Source: Acidobacteriota bacterium (GTDB lineage Bacteria > Acidobacteriota > Vicinamibacteria > Vicinamibacterales > UBA8438). Taken from it: a stretch of 45,163 bases of DNA. The stretch covers positions 1-45,163 of the forward strand of contig WTFV01000259.1 of NCBI GenBank assembly GCA_011523845.1. The letters run 5' to 3'. Shown here piece by piece: positions 16,386 through 25,867 of this stretch (the first letter of the stretch is position 1; every line of letters begins with the position of its first letter). The notes beneath the pieces are model-generated. The model saw only the letters and a list, made by a program, of their open reading frames with translations, had not been told where the DNA came from and searched no databases. Both the position numbers and the translations under genes were made by a program.

Positions 16386-18989
16386 ATGCAGATACACATC
16401 TCGCAAATGGGGAACACGGCGGTCGCCTGTGCCATCCTGGCCGGCATGGCGACCGGGTGCGGCAGCGGGTCCGCCGTCGACGTGACTTCCGGCGTGGCGC
16501 TGGAGCTGGCCGAGCGGCGAGCCGCCACGATCTTCAACGTGCTGTACGACGTCCGGCTGGCGATCCCCGAGGAGCGTGACCGACCCATCAGCGGAAGCGT
16601 GACCACGTCGTTCACGCTGACCGAGGTCGGCCCGCTGATCTTCGACTTCGCCCAGCCGGCGGAGAGCGTTCACGCGGTTCGCGTCGCCGGCGATCCGGTC
16701 GCTTTCGAGGTTCGCAACGAGCACGTCATCGTGCCGGTCGAGGCCGTGTCGCCCGGGCACAACGTGGTCGACATCGAGTTCACGGCCGGCGACGGGTCGC
16801 TCAACCGGCAGGACGACTTCCTCTATACCCTGTTCGTGCCCGACCGGGCGCGCGTTGCCTTTCCGCTCTTCGACCAGCCGAACCTCAAGGCGCGGCTCCG
16901 CCTGCAGCTCGACGTGCCGGCGGCGTGGCGGGCGGTCGCCAACGGCTCGCTCGCCTCGCGGGAGGAGCGCGGGGACCGGGCCGTCGTCGCCTTCACCGAG
17001 ACCCACATGATCAGTAGCTACCTGTTCGCCTTCGCGGCAGGGGACTTCCAGGTGGAGGAAGCCGAGCGCGACGGGCGGCGCATGGCGATGTACCACCGCG
17101 AGACCGACCGCGAGCGGGTGGAGCGCAACGCCGGCGCGATATTCGACCTGCACGCGTCGGCCCTGGCGTGGCTGGAGGAGTACACCGGCATCCCGTTCCC
17201 GTTCGAGAAGTTCGACTTCGTGCTCGTGCCGGCCTTCCAGTACGGCGGGATGGAGCACCCGGGGGCGATCTTCTACCGCGCCGATTCGCTGCTGCTCGAC
17301 GAGAGCGCGACGCAGAACGCGTATCTGGGAAGAGCCAGTCTCATCGCCCACGAGACCGCCCACCAGTGGTTCGGGGACTTGGTCACCATGCCGTGGTTCG
17401 ACGACGTCTGGATGAAGGAGACGTTCGCCAACTTCCTGGCGGCGAAGATCGTCAACCCGGCGTTTCCGGAGGTCGACCACGACCTGCGGTTCCTGCTGGC
17501 CCACCACCCGGCCGCGTACGGCGTCGACCGCACCGCGGGCGCCAACCCCATCCGACAGCCGCTCGACAACCTCAACGAGGCGGGTACGCTCTACGGGGCC
17601 ATCATCTACCAGAAGGCGCCCATCGTCTTCGCCCACCTGGAGCGGCTGATCGGGGAAGACGTTCTGCGCGACGGCCTGCGCGAGTACCTCGAAGCGCATG
17701 CCTACGCGAACGCGAGCTGGACGGATCTGATCGGGATCCTCGACGCTCGGACCGACGAGGACCTTGCGGCCTGGAGCCGGACCTGGGTGGAGGAGAGCGG
17801 CCGGCCGCGGGTGGAGGTGGCGCTCGACGCCGGCGGCGAGATCATCGAGCGGCTCGAGGTGCGGCAGTCGGACCCCGCGGATGCGGGCCGTACGTGGAAC
17901 CAGCAACTCGACCTCCGGTTGGGGTACGGCAGCGATGCATCCGAGACGCTGGCGGTCCACCTGCGGGATGCGACGGCGATTGTCGCGGAGGCGGCCGGAC
18001 GTCCCGCGCCCGACTACGTTCTGGCCAACGGCGCCGGCCTCGGCTACGGGCTGATGGCGCTCGACCCGCGCACCCGGGACTACCTGCTGGCGGAGTTACC
18101 CGGCATCGAGGACGCCCTCACGCGGGCCATCGGTTGGGTGTCTCTGTGGGATGCGCTGCTCGAAGGCGAGGTGGCCCCCGAGGCGCTCGTCGAGCTGGCG
18201 CAGCGCGCGCTTCCGGCGGAGACGGACGAACAGAACGTCTCGCGCATCCTCGCCTACCTCACCTCGGCGTACTGGCGGCACCTGACGCCGGCGCGCCGGG
18301 CGGAGCTGGCCCCGGAGATCGAAGCCTTGCTGTGGCGCGGAACCGCGGCGGCCGGCAGCCGCAGCCGGGCCGCGGCTTGGTTCGGCGCGTACCGCAACGT
18401 CGCGCTGTCGGCGGATGCGGTGGCGCGGCTGGAGCGCATCTGGCGGGAAGAAGAGGAGGTGCCCGGCGTGCCGCTCGCCGAGCGGGACTTCACGGCGCTC
18501 GCCCAGGGCCTCGCTGTCCGCGGTGCAGCGGGCAGCGCGGAGATCCTCCTCGAGCAACGCGACCGCATCGACAATCCCGACCGCCGCGCGGCGTTCGAGT
18601 TCGTCATGCCGGCGCTGTCGGCCGAGCAGGAAGTGCGCGATGCCTTCTTCGATTCGCTCGCCGATCCCGCCAACCGGGCGCGCGAGCCCTGGGTCCTGAC
18701 CGCCCTCGGGCTCCTGCACCACCCGTTGCGGGCGCGCGAGTCGGAGGCGTACATTCGGCCGAGCCTCGATCTGCTGCAGGAGATCCAGCGCACGGGCGAC
18801 ATCTTCTTCCCGCTGCGCTGGCTCTACGCGACGCTGGACGGCCATCAGACCGCCGCCGCCGCCGCCACGGTCGAGCAGTTCCTGGCGGATCGCGCGGATC
18901 TGGCGCCGCGGCTGAGCGCCAAGGCGCTGCAGGCCGCCGACGGGCTGCTGCGCGCGGCGCGGATCGTCGACGGGTATGGCGGAACCTGA
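16386..18989 (+). CDS. M1 family zinc metallo-aminopeptidase, lipoprotein
   Basis: This 867-residue protein has an N-terminal hydrophobic segment with a probable lipobox (MATGC, Cys25), then the M1 aminopeptidase fold. Landmarks are the exopeptidase motif GGMEHPG at 287-293 (GAMEN equivalent), the zinc motif HETAH at 322-326 with Glu345 as third ligand (MKETFANF), and a likely catalytic tyrosine in GTLYGAIIYQKAP. The C-terminal 400 residues are helical, like the ERAP1-type C-domain. It removes N-terminal residues from peptides, probably on the periplasmic face of a membrane. The start is ATG 16386; ATG 16407 is possible. No strong ribosome site is visible. It ends in a perfect palindrome shared with the convergent gene. 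Confidence 0.92.
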   Translation: MQIHISQMGNTAVACAILAGMATGCGSGSAVDVTSGVALELAERRAATIFNVLYDVRLAIPEERDRPISGSVTTSFTLTEVGPLIFDFAQPAESVHAVRVAGDPVAFEVRNEHVIVPVEAVSPGHNVVDIEFTAGDGSLNRQDDFLYTLFVPDRARVAFPLFDQPNLKARLRLQLDVPAAWRAVANGSLASREERGDRAVVAFTETHMISSYLFAFAAGDFQVEEAERDGRRMAMYHRETDRERVERNAGAIFDLHASALAWLEEYTGIPFPFEKFDFVLVPAFQYGGMEHPGAIFYRADSLLLDESATQNAYLGRASLIAHETAHQWFGDLVTMPWFDDVWMKETFANFLAAKIVNPAFPEVDHDLRFLLAHHPAAYGVDRTAGANPIRQPLDNLNEAGTLYGAIIYQKAPIVFAHLERLIGEDVLRDGLREYLEAHAYANASWTDLIGILDARTDEDLAAWSRTWVEESGRPRVEVALDAGGEIIERLEVRQSDPADAGRTWNQQLDLRLGYGSDASETLAVHLRDATAIVAEAAGRPAPDYVLANGAGLGYGLMALDPRTRDYLLAELPGIEDALTRAIGWVSLWDALLEGEVAPEALVELAQRALPAETDEQNVSRILAYLTSAYWRHLTPARRAELAPEIEALLWRGTAAAGSRSRAAAWFGAYRNVALSADAVARLERIWREEEEVPGVPLAERDFTALAQGLAVRGAAGSAEILLEQRDRIDNPDRRAAFEFVMPALSAEQEVRDAFFDSLADPANRAREPWVLTALGLLHHPLRARESEAYIRPSLDLLQEIQRTGDIFFPLRWLYATLDGHQTAAAAATVEQFLADRADLAPRLSAKALQAADGLLRAARIVDGYGGT

Positions 18990-19007
18990 TGTCGGCCGGC
19001 CGACATC
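18988..19007. terminator. Perfect 20-bp palindrome between convergent genes
   Basis: GATGTCGGCCGGCCGACATC overlaps the aminopeptidase stop codon and lies 17 bp past the stop of the convergent membrane-protein gene. It is probably a bidirectional terminator, though no T-run is present on the plus side beyond CTTCT. Confidence 0.5.
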
Positions 19008-19024
19008 GGTCTTCTCCAGGTCCG

Positions 19025-19558
19025 TCACGCCGTTTGCGGGCGACCGCGGGCCAGCCACAACGCGGCCACGATGCCGGCCCCGCACTTGGCGAGCTCCAGC
19101 AGCGTATACGCGGCGTGCAGCACGCCGAACGTGGCGATCGCCGGTGGCGGCGGGTCGCGCGGGACGAAGTCGATGCTCCGGCCGATGGCGAGAATCTGCG
19201 GCGTGATCCCGACCGTCAGGACGATCACCACGGCCAGCATCGCGACGAGCGTCCAGCGGAGACGAGCGCCGGCCGGCGCAGGCATTCCCCATACCAGCCA
19301 GAGCGCGGCGCCTCCGATGCCGATCTGCGCGACGTTCCAGAGCTGGAAGAACAGCCGGTTGAGCTCCGACGACAGGTAGCGCAGCACGTTGCGCGCGTCC
19401 TCGCGGCCCGCGTCCTCGACGAACGCCGCGAACGCCGGGTGATGAGGACCGTCGAGCAGCCGGTCGATGGTGTAGAAGTTCTGCATCGCCACGATGCTGA
19501 CGCACACCGTTCCCATCACCCAGACGCCCAGGCAGAACGTCGCCGCATGAGTCTTCAT
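19025..19558 (-). CDS. Four-helix integral membrane protein
   Basis: This 177-residue protein has four hydrophobic segments: residues 6-25, 74-93, 102-122 and 145-170. A soluble loop with TIDRLLDGPHHPAFAAF and RYLSSELNRLFFQLWNVAQ lies after the first. The topology and size recall DUF4149/TMEM205-like proteins, but I cannot confirm the family. GAGGTATCG lies upstream of the ATG at 19558. It is convergent with the aminopeptidase and downstream of the PagL-like gene on the same strand, 61 bp away, so the two may be cotranscribed. Confidence 0.75.
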   Translation of the reverse strand: MKTHAATFCLGVWVMGTVCVSIVAMQNFYTIDRLLDGPHHPAFAAFVEDAGREDARNVLRYLSSELNRLFFQLWNVAQIGIGGAALWLVWGMPAPAGARLRWTLVAMLAVVIVLTVGITPQILAIGRSIDFVPRDPPPPAIATFGVLHAAYTLLELAKCGAGIVAALWLARGRPQTA

Positions 19559-19619
19559 GCGCCGAACGATACCTCATGGCGCCGCGGCGCGGACCCACCA
19601 GGGATCAACCACTGGCAAG

Positions 19620-20237
19620 TCAGCGCAGGACCCACTGGACGCCTGCGATCACGGTCGCGGCGTTCAGCCCCAGGTTCTCTCCGGCGGTGCCGGCGTTCGA
19701 GGTGTGGTGGTTGCGAAACTCGATGAGCAGCCCGGGTCCCCGTGGCGGGACCACGCGGACGCCGACGCCGTACACGATCTGGAAGTTGAAGACGCGATCT
19801 ACCTCCGGCACGTCGAGCGAGGTCCAGAGCAGCCCGGCGATGCCGACGACGTACGGGGTCCACTGCCCGTCGGGCCAGACATGGTACCGACCCCCAAGGC
19901 CGGCCAGGCCCGCGGCGACAGAACGAGCCGGCCGCTCGTAGAGCAGTAGCGTGCCCTCCCCGTAGATCTCCAGATGGTCGGTGACGAACCGGCCGAGCTG
20001 CGGATGGAACGCCGCGAATCGAACGTCGCTCTCGGTCTTCGCGTAGCCTGGAACGCCATGCCGCCAGGCCTGTCCCCAGCCACCGGCGAGGCCGCGGGTC
20101 CAGTAGCCGGCCGCCAGCCGCGGTTCCTGCGCGGCGGCCGCGGCCGGCGTGAAGGTCAGCAGCAGGAGAGCGACGGCGATCGGGATGCGCAAGCGGCAGT
20201 CTGCTCCTCGCAGCCCGTGGCGAGAGCCCCGCTGCAT
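19620..20237 (-). CDS. PagL-like acyloxyacyl hydrolase (lipid A deacylase)
   Basis: This 205-residue protein has a signal peptide (LRIPIAVALLLLTFTPAAAAAQ) and a small outer-membrane beta-barrel look. The C-terminal block EFRNHHTSNAGTAGENLGLN, then TVIAGVQW, matches the conserved His-x-Ser region of PagL-type lipid A 3-O-deacylases, with HTS as the likely His/Ser pair. Other barrel strands are AAGYWTRGLAGGW, LEIYGEGTLLLYER and FQIVYGVGVRVVPP. It would remodel lipid A in the outer membrane. The start is ATG 20237, chosen because the signal peptide follows; the frame stays open upstream. Family recognition is from memory of the motif, and activity is not proven. Confidence 0.75.
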   Translation of the reverse strand: MQRGSRHGLRGADCRLRIPIAVALLLLTFTPAAAAAQEPRLAAGYWTRGLAGGWGQAWRHGVPGYAKTESDVRFAAFHPQLGRFVTDHLEIYGEGTLLLYERPARSVAAGLAGLGGRYHVWPDGQWTPYVVGIAGLLWTSLDVPEVDRVFNFQIVYGVGVRVVPPRGPGLLIEFRNHHTSNAGTAGENLGLNAATVIAGVQWVLR

Positions 20238-20425
20238 TCGAGCGGCGATGCATCCCGCCTGGACTGCGTTGCTCCTCGGTCGAGTATGCCCAATATGCTC
20301 CCTCGTTGCGCCCTGCCACGCGGGCGCCTCGCCGCTCTCGGTGCTACGCGCGGTTTCGCCACGGACTGCCCGCGCCGCCAAACGGGTCGCCAGGGCGCCG
20401 TGTTCGGCCCAGCTCCCACCGCCCC

Positions 20426-20478
20426 AGGAGCTCGCGCCGCAGAACTCACTCCGTTGCGCTTCTGCGGCGCAGGCTCCT
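20426..20478. repeat. Palindromic repeat, complete copy
   Basis: The left arm AGGAGCTCGCGCCGCAGAA (20426-20444) and right arm TTCTGCGGCGCAGGCTCCT (20460-20478) pair at 17 of 19 positions around a 15-base loop (CTCACTCCGTTGCGC). It directly follows, and overlaps, the TonB receptor stop codon, so it could also act as its terminator. A second, cut-off copy is at 45128-45163. Confidence 0.8.
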
Positions 20479-22969
20479 AGAAGAACCGCAGGGAGTACCC
20501 GACCTTGAACCCGCGGCCCATCTCGGGGGCCAGATCCTTGATGAACGACATGTGGTTCCGGAAGAGCGCGTTGTTGAGGTTGTACCCGGTGAACGACAGC
20601 ACGTGGGCCATGTGCTGCCGGGGCCAGATGTACGACGCGTCCAGGTTCAGGACGGCGTAGCCCGGCGTCGTGGTCTCGTCGCGGAACACGCGGTCCTGGC
20701 GTGCCGCGAACATCAGCTCCGGGCTCACGGTGAATGCCCCGTAGGGGATGTCGACGCCGAGCGTGGCGCGAAGCGGCGGGATGCGCGGCACCGCCTCGCT
20801 GGTCGACGTCAACGTCGCGTTGACGTACCCGATGCCGAGCGACGCCCAGGTCTGGCCGCCCAGCCGCACGCTGCCCCGGGCGTCGAAGCCGACGAACCGG
20901 CTGTCGGCCTGGATGATGTCCAGCACCCGCAGGTTGTTCACCACCTCGGTGGTGTGCTCCCCGAAGATGAAGTTCTCGATGTCGTAGACGTAGAAGTTCA
21001 GATCGGTTCCGACGCGGCCGGACTGGTGGCGGAGGCCGAGGTCGAGGCCGAGCGTCGTCTCCGCGTCCAGGTCCGGGTCGCCGACCTCGAAGTTGCCCAG
21101 GTGCGGACCGAAGTTGTAGAGCTCCTGGAGGGCCGGAACGCGATGCGACCGCATGAGGTTGGCCACGAACGCGGTAGCGGCGCCGAGGTCGGCATGCAGC
21201 CCGGCCGAGGCAGAAACGCCCAGGAACTGCCGGTCGCGCGGGTCGGAAGGCTCCAGAGGGTCATCCTCCTCACCCGCATCGTGACCGTGGTCGTGGCCAT
21301 GGTCGTCTTCGGCGTCCGCGTCGTCGCCGGGCAGGCCGACGCGTGATGCGGTCTTGTAGTCGTTGCGCTCCGCGCGGCCGGCGAACTGCAGGCGGAAGCG
21401 CCCAAGGTTCACCTCCTCGTAGCCGAAGGCCGACAGCGTGCTCTGATCGGTGCGCGGCGCCAGCGCCTCGGCGCCGGTCGCGTGAAAGTCGCGGAACTTC
21501 AGCTCCGTGCCGAACCGGCCGGTGAAGCGCCCGAGCTGCCGCTGGTAGAACAGGGTGCGCTTGATGAAGTTGCGGTTGCCGATCCGCGAATCGATGCTGT
21601 CCGCGCCGCCTATGGTGTCGACATGATCGTCCGTCACGTCGATGACGTGGAAACCGGTGCGCACGCCCTGCAGGAAGTCGTTGTCCAGGTTGCGCAGGCC
21701 GAGGTCGAAACGGCCGACGCGGCGTCGCGAGGTGAGATCGATTGCCGCGCCGTCCTCGCTTCCGGCTGCCTCCTCGTCGTGCCCGTGACTGTGCCCGTGG
21801 CCGCCGTCGTCCTGCCCGTGCGAATGGAATATGTCCTCGAACGGGAGCCCGAAGCGGCTGTCCTCGAAGGTGAGAGACAGGCTGGCGAAGGCCCGGTCAC
21901 CGAAATAGCCGAGCCCGGTGCGCGCGTTGGCGAGCTCGGCGGCCGTGTTGAAGACCGGGCCTTCCGGCGTGTCGTAGTCACCGGTCCGGCGTCTGGCGCC
22001 GCTGGCCCAGTACAGCATGTTGCCCTGCGCGTGCTGCAGGTTGGCGTACGTTCCGGCCTGCCGGTTCGCGCTTCCGGTATCGGCCCCGAGCTGCGCCCGC
22101 GTGCCGTCGCTGAGCGATTCGCCGTAGCTCTCGGGGGGCGTGAGGAGGTTCCGGTAGGCCGCGTGCGGGGTGATGATGTTGATGAGGCCGCCCACGACGC
22201 TGGAGCCGTAGAGCAGCGTGGCCGGCCCGCGCACGATCTCGATCCGCTCTGCGCTGTTGGGGTCGACGGTCATTCCGTGATGATCCGAGGTGGCGGAGAG
22301 GTCGCCGGTGGGGAGCCCGTCCTCGATGATGAGCACCCGATCGCCGCCGAAGCCGCGGATGACCGGCCGGCTGGCGCCGGGACCGAAGCTGCGGTTGGCG
22401 ATGCCCGGCTCGTCCTCGAGGGCTTCGCCGATGGTGTTGGGAGCCTCCCTCGCGATGTCGAACGAGTCCACGGTGGAGACCGCGTTGAACGTGCGCAGCG
22501 TTGCCTCGGCGCCCACCGCCGCGGACGCGGTGACGGTCACCTCCTCGCGCAACGGCGACAGGCTGAGCTCGAAGTCCACGGTGGCGGTTTCGCCGGCGAC
22601 GACGGTGGCGGTCTGAAATCCGGCGGTGAGTTGCTCGCGCTGGGCGATGACGTCGTACGTTCCGGCCGGCACGTTGGTGAATTCGAACGCCCCCTCGTCG
22701 GTGAACGTGAAGGCTCCCGTGCCGATGATGAGAATCAGCGCGCCGTCGACCGGGCCGCCGTTCTCCGCGAGGGTCACGGTGCCGCGTACCGTGCCGGTTT
22801 CCTGGGCATGGACGGACGCTGTCGCCGCGAGCATGACCATCGTCAGGGTGGCGAGTCGGATCCACCGGCTCGGCTTGCCGCGTGCGCGTCCGGTGTGCCG
22901 GACGCGGCGAGGGTTGCACACGCTGGCGTCGTGAGGACCCGCCAACGTCGACGTCGTGCCTTCGAGCAT
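20477..22969 (-). CDS. TonB-dependent receptor with histidine-rich loops (ZnuD-like)
   Basis: This 830-residue outer-membrane receptor has a signal peptide ending near ASVHAQ (about residue 56), a carboxypeptidase-regulatory-like domain (57-140), a plug (about 145-280, with RGFGGDRVLIIEDG and ERIEIVRGPATLLYGSS) and a 22-strand-type barrel ending in Phe. Two loops are packed with His and Asp: HSHGQDD, GHGHSHGHDEE near 376-400, and DDHGHDHGHDAGEE near 553-572. Together with DHHG in the plug, this resembles zinc receptors of the ZnuD type. Nickel or cobalt is possible. Energy comes from TonB. The start ATG 22969 is uncertain; GTG 22921 or later ATGs would still keep the signal peptide. Confidence 0.9.
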   Translation of the reverse strand: MLEGTTSTLAGPHDASVCNPRRVRHTGRARGKPSRWIRLATLTMVMLAATASVHAQETGTVRGTVTLAENGGPVDGALILIIGTGAFTFTDEGAFEFTNVPAGTYDVIAQREQLTAGFQTATVVAGETATVDFELSLSPLREEVTVTASAAVGAEATLRTFNAVSTVDSFDIAREAPNTIGEALEDEPGIANRSFGPGASRPVIRGFGGDRVLIIEDGLPTGDLSATSDHHGMTVDPNSAERIEIVRGPATLLYGSSVVGGLINIITPHAAYRNLLTPPESYGESLSDGTRAQLGADTGSANRQAGTYANLQHAQGNMLYWASGARRRTGDYDTPEGPVFNTAAELANARTGLGYFGDRAFASLSLTFEDSRFGLPFEDIFHSHGQDDGGHGHSHGHDEEAAGSEDGAAIDLTSRRRVGRFDLGLRNLDNDFLQGVRTGFHVIDVTDDHVDTIGGADSIDSRIGNRNFIKRTLFYQRQLGRFTGRFGTELKFRDFHATGAEALAPRTDQSTLSAFGYEEVNLGRFRLQFAGRAERNDYKTASRVGLPGDDADAEDDHGHDHGHDAGEEDDPLEPSDPRDRQFLGVSASAGLHADLGAATAFVANLMRSHRVPALQELYNFGPHLGNFEVGDPDLDAETTLGLDLGLRHQSGRVGTDLNFYVYDIENFIFGEHTTEVVNNLRVLDIIQADSRFVGFDARGSVRLGGQTWASLGIGYVNATLTSTSEAVPRIPPLRATLGVDIPYGAFTVSPELMFAARQDRVFRDETTTPGYAVLNLDASYIWPRQHMAHVLSFTGYNLNNALFRNHMSFIKDLAPEMGRGFKVGYSLRFF

Positions 22970-22975
22970 GCACGT

Positions 22976-23004
22976 ATTATCCGATATTCGGGTTCCTGTG
23001 TATA
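22976..23004 (-). promoter_or_regulatory. Possible promoter of the TonB receptor gene
   Basis: On the minus strand TATACA (23004-22999), a 17-base spacer and GATAAT (22981-22976) resemble a sigma-70 promoter in an AT-rich island. The start point would fall at or next to ATG 22969. That implies a leaderless message or a later start codon, so this call is weak. Confidence 0.25.
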
Positions 23005-23127
23005 TTGCGGCGACACTCCCGAGGGGGAGATCCGTCGCGGAGATTCATGGATGAAGCTCACGCCTGCCATCGACACGGTGCAGGGTATCGGCGGCCAGGC
23101 CCGTAGTGCCGTTTCGGAGCGCACGCC

Positions 23128-24549
23128 ATGACGGACGGCCTGCGGATGCCGCCCGACCTCATGCGGGAGCTCGCGGCGTACGTCACCGAGATTCTGGTCG
23201 AGCGGAGCCGCCGTCTGCCCGACGAGCCGGCCTGGGACGGAGAGTTCCAGCAGGAACTGACGGCCCGGCTGATGGAGGAGCCACCCGAGAGCGGCCGGCC
23301 GCCGCGCGAGGTGATCGACCGCGCCGTGCGGGACGTGCTGTCGACGACGATGCGACACGACCACCCGAAAGCCTTCGGGTTCGTGCCGTCGGCGCCGACG
23401 TGGCCGGGCGTTCTCGCGGACTATCTGGTGACCGGCTTCAACGTCAACGCGGCCACGTGGCTGTCGGCGAGCGGGCCGAGCCAGCTCGAAGCCGTCGTGA
23501 TCGACTGGTTCCGGCGCTGGTTGGGATACCCGGAGACGGCCGGCGGCGTGCTGACCAGCGGCGGTTCCGCGGCGGCCCTGGACGCCTTCGTGGCCGCTCG
23601 GGATGCGGCGGGGCATCCGGCACGGGGAACCGTCTACATGAGCGACCAGAGCCACAGCGCCCAGAAGCGCGCCGCGCGAGTCATCGGCATACGCCCGGAT
23701 CGGGTTCGGGTGCTGCCGACGGACGCGGACTTCCGTCTTTCGGTGGACGCGCTGGCATCCGCCGTCGAGGCCGACCGGGATGCGGGGTGCACGCCGGTCG
23801 CCGTGTGCGCCGACGCCGGCTCCACGAGCACCGGAACCGTCGATCCCCTGGACGCCATCGCGGACTACTGCGAGGCGCATGGCATCTGGCTGCATGTCGA
23901 TGCGGCGTATGGCGGCTTTGCCGCCGTCACCGAGCCCGGGGCGCGCCTGCTCCGCGGTATCGAGCGGGCCGATTCCATCGGCCTCGATCCCCACAAGTGG
24001 TTCTTCCAGCCGTACGACACGGGCTGCCTGCTGGTCCGGGACGCGACGGCCCTCGAACGGGCGTTCGCGATACACCACGACGTGCTGCAGGATTCGGTGT
24101 GGGGCGCCAACCATCCGAACCAGGCGGATCGCGGCCTGCAACTGAGCCGCCGCGACCGCGCCCTGAAGATCTGGATGTCGGTGCAGATCTTCGGCATGGC
24201 GGCGTTTCGCGCCGCGGTGCGGCAGGGGATCGAGCGGGCCGAGCGCGCGGCGCGGTACGTCGCGGAGAGTCCCGTCCTGGAGCTCATGACGCCTGCCTCC
24301 TTGGGAATCCTGTGCTTCCGGGTCAATCCGGGCGAAGGCGCCGGCGACGAGCGGGAGATCCACCGGCTCAACCGCCAGGTGCTCGCCCGCGTGTTCTGGG
24401 AGGATCGCGCGTTCCTGTCGTCGACGCTGCTGCACAGGCGATTCGCGCTCCGGATGTGCGTCATCAACCACACCACGACCTGGGACGACGTCCGGGAGAC
24501 CCTGGAGACGATCGAGCGCTTCGGAAGAGAAGCCCGGGCGGCGTCCTGA
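23128..24549 (+). CDS. PLP-dependent group II amino-acid decarboxylase
   Basis: This 473-residue protein belongs to the pyridoxal-phosphate group II decarboxylases (aromatic-L-amino-acid/tyrosine decarboxylase type). Lys290 in DPHKWFFQPYDTGC is the expected Schiff-base lysine. HVDAAYGG at 256-263 holds the Asp that contacts the pyridine nitrogen, and His176 in SDQSHSAQK is the ring-stacking histidine. GVLTSGGSAAALDAF is the usual phosphate-binding segment. It would release CO2 from an aromatic amino acid to give an amine; the exact substrate cannot be read. It is cytosolic with no signal peptide. ATG 23128 follows CGGAG. It is divergent from the TonB receptor, and a HupE-like gene follows 194 bp later. 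Confidence 0.9.
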   Translation: MTDGLRMPPDLMRELAAYVTEILVERSRRLPDEPAWDGEFQQELTARLMEEPPESGRPPREVIDRAVRDVLSTTMRHDHPKAFGFVPSAPTWPGVLADYLVTGFNVNAATWLSASGPSQLEAVVIDWFRRWLGYPETAGGVLTSGGSAAALDAFVAARDAAGHPARGTVYMSDQSHSAQKRAARVIGIRPDRVRVLPTDADFRLSVDALASAVEADRDAGCTPVAVCADAGSTSTGTVDPLDAIADYCEAHGIWLHVDAAYGGFAAVTEPGARLLRGIERADSIGLDPHKWFFQPYDTGCLLVRDATALERAFAIHHDVLQDSVWGANHPNQADRGLQLSRRDRALKIWMSVQIFGMAAFRAAVRQGIERAERAARYVAESPVLELMTPASLGILCFRVNPGEGAGDEREIHRLNRQVLARVFWEDRAFLSSTLLHRRFALRMCVINHTTTWDDVRETLETIERFGREARAAS

Positions 24550-24743
24550 CCCGGTGGTCAACTCGTGTGCGGCCAGCCCCGGAATCCGGAAGGCCGGCCA
24601 GACGCACGCCACCAAGCGGCGCGCAGCTCGCCGCCCGCGGCCCGGCGCAATGCGGGCACCCCGCTGGAAAGGCCGGCCGAAGCGACCCGCGAGGGCAGGG
24701 AACAGCGGCCGGCGCCGCGGCGCATCGGTTACCATTGGCGGCG

Positions 24744-25835
24744 ATGAAGCATCTGGCATGGTGCCTGCCGATTGTCGCGGCCTTCGCCGCCGCGGCGCCC
24801 GCGCGAGCGGTCGCGCACCCCGCGCCGTTCAGCTTCGTCGACTTGCGGCTAGGAGCCGGGACGCTGGACGTCACGATAGTGGCGCACGTCTGGGACGTCG
24901 CCTACGAGTTCGACATCGAGGATCCGGCCCTGGTGCTCAATCCCGACATCCTGCGTCCGCGGGGCGATCGGCTTGCGGCGCTGATGGGGGAGCGCCTGCG
25001 GTTGACGGTCGACGGGCGCCTTCTCGCCCTGGACGCCTGGTCGGAGCCGGAAATCCTGCGCGAGCGGCAGTCGGTGCGGCTGCAGGTTCGCAGACCGCTC
25101 GAAGAGGGCGTCGGCGCGGTGGTGGTGTCGGCCGAGCTCTTTCCGTACGATCCGAATCACCAGACGTTCCTCAACGTTTACGAGAACGCCGAGTTGACCA
25201 CGCAGGCGATCCTCGGCGGCGGCGAGACGGAGTACGAGTACTTCCTCGGCACCCGGCAGGGCGTCTGGGCGGTGCTCCAGAGGTTCGTTCCCTCCGGCGT
25301 GCACCACATCCTGATCGGGCCCGATCACCTGTTGTTTCTCATCGGTCTGCTGCTGCTGGGGGGGAGCGTGCGGCAACTGCTGTTCGTGGTCACCGCGTTC
25401 ACCGTCGCCCACAGCATCACGCTGTCGCTGGCCGTGCTGAACGTCGTGACCCCGCCGGCGCGGCTGGTCGAGCCGATCATCGCGCTGAGCATCATCTACG
25501 TCGGCCTCGACAACCTGCTGGCCCGCGGCGGACGGGACATGCGGATCTGGATCGCGCTGGTGTTCGGGCTGATTCACGGCTTCGGGTTCGCGAGCGTGCT
25601 GCGCGAGATGGGGCTGCCGAGCGGGGCGCTCGGGTGGTCGCTTTTTTCGTTCAACTTCGGGGTCGAGCTGGGACAACTCGCCGTCGTGCTGGTCGTCGCG
25701 GCCATACTGTGGCGCATCCGGGCCTACAGCGCGGTGGCCGGCCAGCGTATCGCGGTCGCGGGATCGATCGCGGTGATCGCGGCCGGCGCGTTCTGGTTCG
25801 TGGAACGGGTCTTCCTGTCGGGAGGCATGGCTTGA
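24744..25835 (+). CDS. HupE/UreJ family membrane protein
   Basis: This 363-residue protein has a signal peptide (LAWCLPIVAAFAAAAPARAVA). A periplasmic beta-rich domain spans about 25-180. The C-terminal membrane part has about six helices, opening with GVHHILIGPDHLLFLIGLLLL and followed by FTVAHSITLSLAVL and GLIHGFGFASVLREMGLP. These histidine-bearing helices are the hallmark of the HupE/UreJ_2 family, thought to be secondary transporters for nickel, cobalt or related metals. Histidines within the helices could form the metal path. It is the first gene of a plus-strand run with the metallo-hydrolase at 25868 (32 bp). With the histidine-rich receptor nearby it suggests a metal-uptake locus, which is inference. 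Confidence 0.87.
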   Translation: MKHLAWCLPIVAAFAAAAPARAVAHPAPFSFVDLRLGAGTLDVTIVAHVWDVAYEFDIEDPALVLNPDILRPRGDRLAALMGERLRLTVDGRLLALDAWSEPEILRERQSVRLQVRRPLEEGVGAVVVSAELFPYDPNHQTFLNVYENAELTTQAILGGGETEYEYFLGTRQGVWAVLQRFVPSGVHHILIGPDHLLFLIGLLLLGGSVRQLLFVVTAFTVAHSITLSLAVLNVVTPPARLVEPIIALSIIYVGLDNLLARGGRDMRIWIALVFGLIHGFGFASVLREMGLPSGALGWSLFSFNFGVELGQLAVVLVVAAILWRIRAYSAVAGQRIAVAGSIAVIAAGAFWFVERVFLSGGMA

Positions 25836-25867
25836 GCGAGGTGAGATCGATGGAGTGGGGACGGGAG

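Noticed and set aside
15693..17960. 755-codon minus-strand frame
   Set aside because: Only the last 162 codons resemble DUF3291; the rest is antisense to the M1 aminopeptidase.
17168..19726. 852-codon plus-strand frame
   Set aside because: Shifted frame of the aminopeptidase, Arg/Gly/Pro-rich and without motifs.
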